Shown one piece after another: positions 58,384-64,000 of a stretch of 64,000 nucleotides of DNA. The notes under the pieces are model-generated. The model did no database searches. It worked only from the letters and a program-made list of their open reading frames with translations, and had not been told where the DNA came from. A program made the position numbers and the translations under genes. Source of the stretch: Neurospora crassa OR74A (Eukaryota > Ascomycota > Sordariomycetes > Sordariales > Sordariaceae); contig NC_026504.1 of assembly GCF_000182925.2 (NCBI RefSeq), positions 4,526,001 through 4,590,000 of the forward strand. The letters are read 5' to 3'. Position 1 is the first letter of the stretch; each line of letters starts with the position of its first letter.

Positions 58384-60436
58384 TCTGACTGTAGATGTGT
58401 GTGTTTGTGTAAATGAAGGTGTGAAAAGGGGGCGAGGAAAGGCCGGCGCAAGAGAGAGATCCTTGGGATCTTCAGTCAAGGGCGTTGGTATCGGTGATAT
58501 GTACCGGCGGTCTGGTGTCGTTCGATCGAGCAGCAACTGTCTGTCGTTCCTGTACAGTTTTCTGCAAAATGCGCGTCTGGTCTTTTTGTCGTCTGTCTCT
58601 TGACCGCGCAACCGGAAACAAGGTTGACTGGAGTCTTTCGGTGGGTTTCGGCGTTCGGAGTTGTTCAAAGTCGTAGTTGACCCGCGTGAAGGGATGCCAG
58701 GCAGGTAGATAGGTGGGAGAGATGAGGTTAAAGGTAGACTATTATGGATGGAAGAGAAGAATAAGAAGCAGCAGTTCGTCTGATGTGAGAAAGGAGCTCG
58801 GAGTTTATGATCAAGGCGCGCGCCGGGTCTTTGAGAAAAAGAGACCGCCAATGCAACAGGCGGACAGTTCTAGCAGAGCCAGACCCAAGTCCCGACGGCC
58901 TGAATCGCATCTCACCGGCCGTCCATGCATGTACCGGGCCATGGGCTATGGGCCATGAGACGTCACTGGTCCTCTCTCGCTCTCACAAACCTCGGCAAAA
59001 AGGAAGCTCACAAGGTATGTTCCCCACTTTCTCTCCAGTTTTGGGTGGGTTCAATCCCGCAATCCGGACTTGTATCCACCGGATGCGCTCGTTAGCGCCT
59101 CTCGTCCGGAGGAGTGCCGAGTTTGGAGGAGCCTCAAATGTCCCGTTATCATGATGAAGTTCCTTTCGTGAAACGGGATGTGGTGTATCTGGCGTTGACA
59201 TGTTGGCTTCCCTGTTGAAATGAGGTCGTGGATGATTTTCATTGCGTCTCCAATTTCTCCAACTTCTTGATCACTCAGTAAACATTTTGGCGGCTTCGCT
59301 GTCTCTCCCATCACTGCATTCGAGCTTACTGAATGGCGCGGTGATACATAGGAATGTGAACGAGTACCTAGCATTGGCGGCGTGACCCCACCGCTCAAGG
59401 TGCCTTTACATACGGCGGTGTCCATTCATAGAGGTACTAAATAACTACCCTTTCACCGTCAGTGGGCGAGTGGGCATGTCAGTGTCACATTCCTCGGCAC
59501 CAGGATTCCGCCTCTCCAGGTCATCTGGGTTCCTCCTATTACCAGGAGCGGGAGGCAGATGATGTGTTTCCATGATGAGTTTTGCTCCAGTGACTGAACT
59601 GAATATTCGAGAAAATGAATTCGCGGCCGCGGTCGGCGCAAAGGGGAGAAATCATGCATCATCCCTGGAATAGCGCGGGGACCCTGCTGGGGAAACGTGC
59701 AAGCAAAACCTGGAGCAAGGGGAGTTTTGGGACCTCGGGAATATGATCATCAACCCCAGATTTGGTGAGATCTAGTGCGCCCTATAATCGCAGAGGTAAA
59801 TATTTCGAGCCGTCTTTCGGACGTACGGCAAGTGGTCACGCCGTGAAAGTTTCACAGAGTGTCATGGCCAATTGGTGGCAGGAAGCCATTCTGCGGAATT
59901 TCGATGCCAAGACGTTGTACGGCGCCAAAAAGGGAAGTTTTGGTCTGCCAACATTCGGACATGTGAAAGTCGGTCTTCAAATGTACATCCGCACGGCCGC
60001 ATCAGGTTTGCCTGCGTCCACGGGTGCGGCACTGCAATGCGTCAGCGGATAACACCTCATCTCCGCATCGTCACTGACTGCTGGAAGCTTGGAATGAAAA
60101 AAGGTCGTCTCTTGGTCGCAGATCAATCACCAATTATGATAGGGGTTACATATTCAATTAAGATCGCGCGCCTGCTTTTCATGAAGCAGATGCGCTGTCA
60201 ACACAAAGTACAGAGATAACCTCAAAAGCTTATGTACATTAACGTTTTCCAAACGCGCAAGAGGCCCGGCCCCAAGCTCAGCAGTACACCCATTATGATA
60301 TGCACGCCGCCATACCTCATTACAAGCCGGCTTCTTTACACCCATCCTCATGACAAAATCATCAACCAACACTCAGCTCCAATCATCCCGCGTTATTAGA
60401 CAAGCCCCCAAGGTGTTCATCAGCCTTTTTGCTCTT
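58384..60436. other. Upstream region of the carnitine carrier
   Basis: No gene is supported. Two CCTCGG hexamers, typical of fungal fatty-acid response elements, occur about 610 and 1350 nt before the carrier ATG. A 96-codon frame at 59762-60052 has no recognisable features. Confidence 0.45.
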
Positions 60437-62320
60437 CTAGAACTGATTTGTGCTCTGCGATTGCGAGAGAGGACTCCGACCCGCTCCGCACCAACAGCTC
60501 GACTCTCCCTCACGCTCAACCTGTAGCGTGATGTCAATGTGGTGTCCCAACAGGTAGTTGCGCACACGATCACGAACGTCCTCCATATCCGCGCCCCGAA
60601 CCGCTTGAACGTGCATCACCCCCAACAGCATGTTCGCCGAGCTCTCCTCGCCCGAATTGCGATCGTCGATCCAGAACTTGGGCACCGAGTAACCCGCGAC
60701 GCCTCGAAGACCCGAAATACCCGACAGCGTTTCCCGGAGGTTGTACTCGGTCTCCGGAGGAATCGTAAGCAGCAATCTCCGAGCAGAGGATATCACAAGC
60801 GGCAACGATGAAAGAAGAATCAAAACGGCGATGAGGAAGCTGGCAAGCGGATCCCACCCAGACCACGGGACAAAGTGTGTCAAAATGGTCGAGACAATGA
60901 CAGCAGCACTGCCGAGGGTATCCGCAAGAACGTGCAAGTAGATGCCGTGCATGTTTTCGTTGTCGTGCGAGTGCGAATGCCCTCCGTGAGAATGGCCATG
61001 GGAGTGGCCATGATCGTGCTTGTGGTCGTGCTTGTGGTCGTGGCTGTGGCTATGGCTGTGGCCGTGGCTATGGCTGTGACCGTGGGCATCTGAATCACTG
61101 TGCGAGTGCGAGTGCGAGTGCGAATGTCCACTGCCGCCGCATGATGACCCATGGGAGTGTCCGTGGCCGTGATCGTGGCCATGGTGATGATGCCCAAAAG
61201 CAGCCATGCCAACCAAGTTCACCAACAAGCCCATGGTACTGACCACAAACAACTCTCCCAACCTCTTGGTTTCCCTGCCCTCCATCATTCTCTCGATCGC
61301 CTCGAACATAATCTCCACGCTGATCAAAACCAGAAACACACCGTTGGCGAAACCACTCAGTGTCTCGATCTTGCCGAAGCCGTAGGGGAACCGCTCGCTG
61401 GGGGGCCATTTGCTAGCAACGGCTGCGACCAAGCCAACTGCCAAAGCAACACAATCAAAGAACATGTGTATACTGTCACTCAGGAGACCGAGGGAATCTG
61501 TTACATAACCGTAGAACGCTTGTACAGCCATGAAGGAAAGGTTTATTCTGTGAAAAGGGGGTTGGTTAGCAGAGACAAAAAATAGTGCTGACCGCGAAAC
61601 AGACTGGTGAACTCACGACATGAAGTAGAAGATGCGCCGAGAGTCCTTCTCCGTCATCACAGCGTGAATGATGGGGTACTTGGAGGTATATGGGAGCAGA
61701 AACGCAGTGAACTTGGACCACTCAGCAGAATGGTGGTGATGCCCATGCGAGGTGGCCGTAGCTGGCGGCTCAAAGCCATGCCCCTTCTCAAACCCAGCGG
61801 TTGTGGGCGTGATGATGGGTCTTCCGCCAGCGGTTGAGCCCGTCCGAAAGTGCTTGATGGCCCCTAGAGGCGGAATGTTGGGGCGTGTCTTTGTATGCCC
61901 TGTTCCGCCAGCACCGGGGGAGTGATTGTGGGCATGATCGTGGGCATGATCGTGATCATGGTCGTGGTCGTGGCTATGATCGTGGCTGTGGTCGTGGTCG
62001 TGTTCGTGGTCGTGGTTGTGATTGTGATTGTGAGTATAACTGTAGTTATAATCGTTGCTTTGCGTCTTCTTATGCGAATGTGCTCCGGTTGCGTACGAGC
62101 CCCTACGGCTGGGTGGAGAGTCTAAAGAGCTCAGAGAAGGGAGGGATGGCGGTGTGTGGGAATGCGCATGCCCGTGTGAGTGGTCGTGGGAGTGTCCGTG
62201 GGAGTGTGAATGCGAATGGTCGCAATGGTCGTGTCCATGGCCATGGGAGCGCAAGTGATCCGAGGCCAGATGATGGTGCTGCGGGTATGTGGACGCCGGC
62301 AAGGTGTAGGAGGTAGCCAT
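60437..62320 (-). CDS. msc2: Msc2-like cation-diffusion-facilitator zinc transporter with His-rich tracts
   Basis: Predicted zinc importer of the ER or Golgi lumen. Exons 62320-61617 and 61547-60437 (604 aa), intron GTGAGT...TTTTCACAG, phase 2. The cytosolic N-terminus (residues ~11-135) is packed with HDH, HSH and HGH repeats. Six CDF helices follow the exon junction. Metal-site residues are visible in SLGLLSDSIHMFFD (helix 2) and LHVLADTLGS (helix 5). A second His-rich loop of about 75 residues (roughly 352-430) separates helices 4 and 5. The C-terminal domain resembles the CDF cytosolic domain and ends in a Ser/Gln-rich tail. FPYGFGKIETLSGFANG is the family signature between helices 2 and 3. 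The 12-helix N-terminal extension of yeast Msc2 is absent. Confidence 0.9.
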
Positions 62321-63722
62321 TATGATATTATAGCAATATCTGAGACAACAATTGGCTAGGATATTATCGTGCGCGGTGTCAAGGAGAGCTTCAATGCCCC
62401 TATTATCGATCTATACCGCTCGGCATGTGGTTATCGAGTAGAGATTTCGGGGAGAGATGGCCGGCGCAAGTTTGCGTTGGTTGTCACTGATGGTTGTGTT
62501 GCGATAACGAAGGATGGAGCTAGATAGCAACACGGGACAACGGCATCAGCTACAAGGCCTTTCGACGACAAAAAGAACCAATTGAGTGGCTTGCTGGCAG
62601 TGTTGGGCGAAACTAGATCAGAAGATTGCCTACCGCCACTCTTTATCCCTGGGGTCGTCCTCGCGTGTACCCTTATGGCTCCGAAAATCGCGACGATCGG
62701 GTCTCGTTCACTGGTGAGACATGCGGTTACGAGTTCCGGTCAGGGGAACGCAAGCAACCGCGGCCGATATGTACCGTGCACCCCGCTCCGGTAGGTCCAA
62801 GGTGTCACAGAAGGGCTGACTTGGGTAGGTAGTTTGCTTTGGGGCCGCGATTCGGACGCGTACGAGGAAAAGCAGTAGCGACGATGATGGCGACAAAGTC
62901 GACAACGCAAAAAAATGTCAAGCGAAGGAGATGATTAGTCTGTGGGTGTTGATGTTGTGCAGTGCAGTGGTGGTCTAGTCTAAATGCTCATAGCCAGTCA
63001 ACAAGCGGTTCCTCGTCCGGTGTCTGGTCTCTTGGGGGGAAGCCGGCCGCCTTCCTTTTCTGTGCCCCTTGAAAGAAGCCCATCCCATCATTCCCATGTC
63101 CGTGTGGGGGAAGACAATCGGAACCCACCGTGATAAGAACAATCATTGGCTGTGTTTCAACGACACAACGACGGGACCCCTGCAGGCAGTGGCATTGCAT
63201 GAACCGGGGGCTTCTCCACGGGGGATAATCGGTGCTAACCACCAGCGCAAAGTCAACGTGTGAATGTTAACAAGGTCCATCAGAGGGCATGGCAATGGTG
63301 AATTCAACAATTGCTTCCATCTTGACCCTTTGCCACTTGCAATAGTACACTAAGTAGTCCACTACCATACTGTATTGATTCGTTGTGTCCTAGGAGAAGA
63401 GAAAGCCGATTTATTCGCACAAATACTTTACCTATCATTTCTCCTCTTTCGTTGTTCTGCGGCGTCACGCCTCAGCTCTATCACACAACCCGACATCAAG
63501 TTTGCATCCCTGCCGCCCAAACCTGGAAACCCACCGATCTCCTGCGCATGAGACGGTGCAGTGAGGTGATTGGAAGAGCTGTCCCATACTGTTCGCTCGT
63601 GCCTGCCGCTGTCTACTGCGTAGTGTACTGTAACCCCAGCACCCAACCTCGCCCCTGATCTTCCCGCATCCAACCTACACCACCATGTACAGAGGTACCT
63701 GCACACAAACACACCACTCGTG
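62321..63722. promoter_or_regulatory. Divergent region between the zinc transporter and ALG1
   Basis: About 1.4 kb with no supported gene; it should contain both promoters. Confidence 0.45.
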
Positions 63723-64000
63723 ATGGCTTCAATTCCCGTTGCCCTCGTAATACCTTTGGTCCTTACAGGACTGGCGCTACTGGCCACATACCTAGTCCTC
63801 GGCCCCTCTAAGTATGACGGTCCCTCTTCAGGCAAAGGAGTGGTTGTCCACGTCCTCGTTCTCGGTGATATTGGCCGAAGCCCACGCATGACGTACCACG
63901 CCCTGAGCATAGCCAAACACGGCGGCAAGGTCAGCCTCATTGGTTATCTAGGTAAGATTTCCGGGTCTAGCAGCACCGCTGCAGCCTTCTTCAATTTACT
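63723..64000 (+). CDS. alg1: ALG1 beta-1,4-mannosyltransferase, 5' part only
   Basis: The window ends inside this gene. Exon 1 runs 63723-63951, followed by a GTAAGA donor at 63952. The first helix ([21 protein letters not shown]) is the ER membrane anchor. It is followed by the GT33 opening [20 protein letters not shown] and [20 protein letters not shown]1 adds the first mannose to the dolichol-linked GlcNAc2 on the cytosolic face of the ER. Confidence 0.9.
   Translation, partial: MASIPVALVIPLVLTGLALLATYLVLGPSKYDGPSSGKGVVVHVLVLGDIGRSPRMTYHALSIAKHGGKVSLIGYLGKISGSSSTAAAFFNL

Noticed and set aside
59762-60052. 96-codon plus-strand frame
   Set aside because: No domain, no introns to extend it, and nothing known matches by eye.

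Overview
The window looks like nuclear chromosome from a filamentous ascomycete of the Neurospora/Sordaria group. Genes carry one to three short introns (about 50-100 nt) with GTRNGT donors, CTAAC/CTAAT-type branch sites and CAG/TAG acceptors. Intergenic regions are long, and GGTAGGTA-type and trinucleotide microsatellites are scattered through them. A bli-3 orthologue (blue-light-induced gene first named in Neurospora) is recognisable. I found no rRNA, tRNA, CRISPR or intact transposon. Layout, left to right: DEF1-like RNA polymerase II degradation factor (+); glucose-6-phosphate isomerase (-); Sch9-type C2+AGC kinase (-); a small four-helix membrane protein (-). A gene-poor island of about 5.8 kb follows (15.0-20.8 kb) with decayed or unannotated coding-like segments. 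Next come a mucin-like GPI-anchored repeat protein (+), an ABCC transporter (-), a single-pass cell-surface protein (-), a cysteine-rich protein of unknown function (+), a small START/SRPBCC-fold protein (+), a proline-rich protein (+), a NAPE-PLD/Fmp30-like mitochondrial metallo-hydrolase (+), a DUF218 protein (+) and a secreted GH92 alpha-mannosidase (-). The right third holds an RGS-LOV protein with a C-terminal extension (+), bli-3 (+), diphthine synthase DPH5 (-), spliceosomal SNU23 (+), a Ubc7/Ubc15-type E2 (+), a mitochondrial carnitine carrier (-), an Msc2-type zinc transporter with His-rich tracts (-) and the 5' end of ALG1 (+). Most genes are unrelated housekeeping genes. The notable neighbourhood is 48.4-52.6 kb. 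A putative blue-light receptor with RGS-LOV-linker-DUF architecture and a basic amphipathic-looking linker lies about 1 kb upstream of bli-3. The gap between them holds a cluster of GATC-type motifs that resemble White Collar light-response elements. Gene models were assembled by hand from splice signals. Every multi-exon model given as complete adds up to a whole number of codons, but no transcript or alignment was available.
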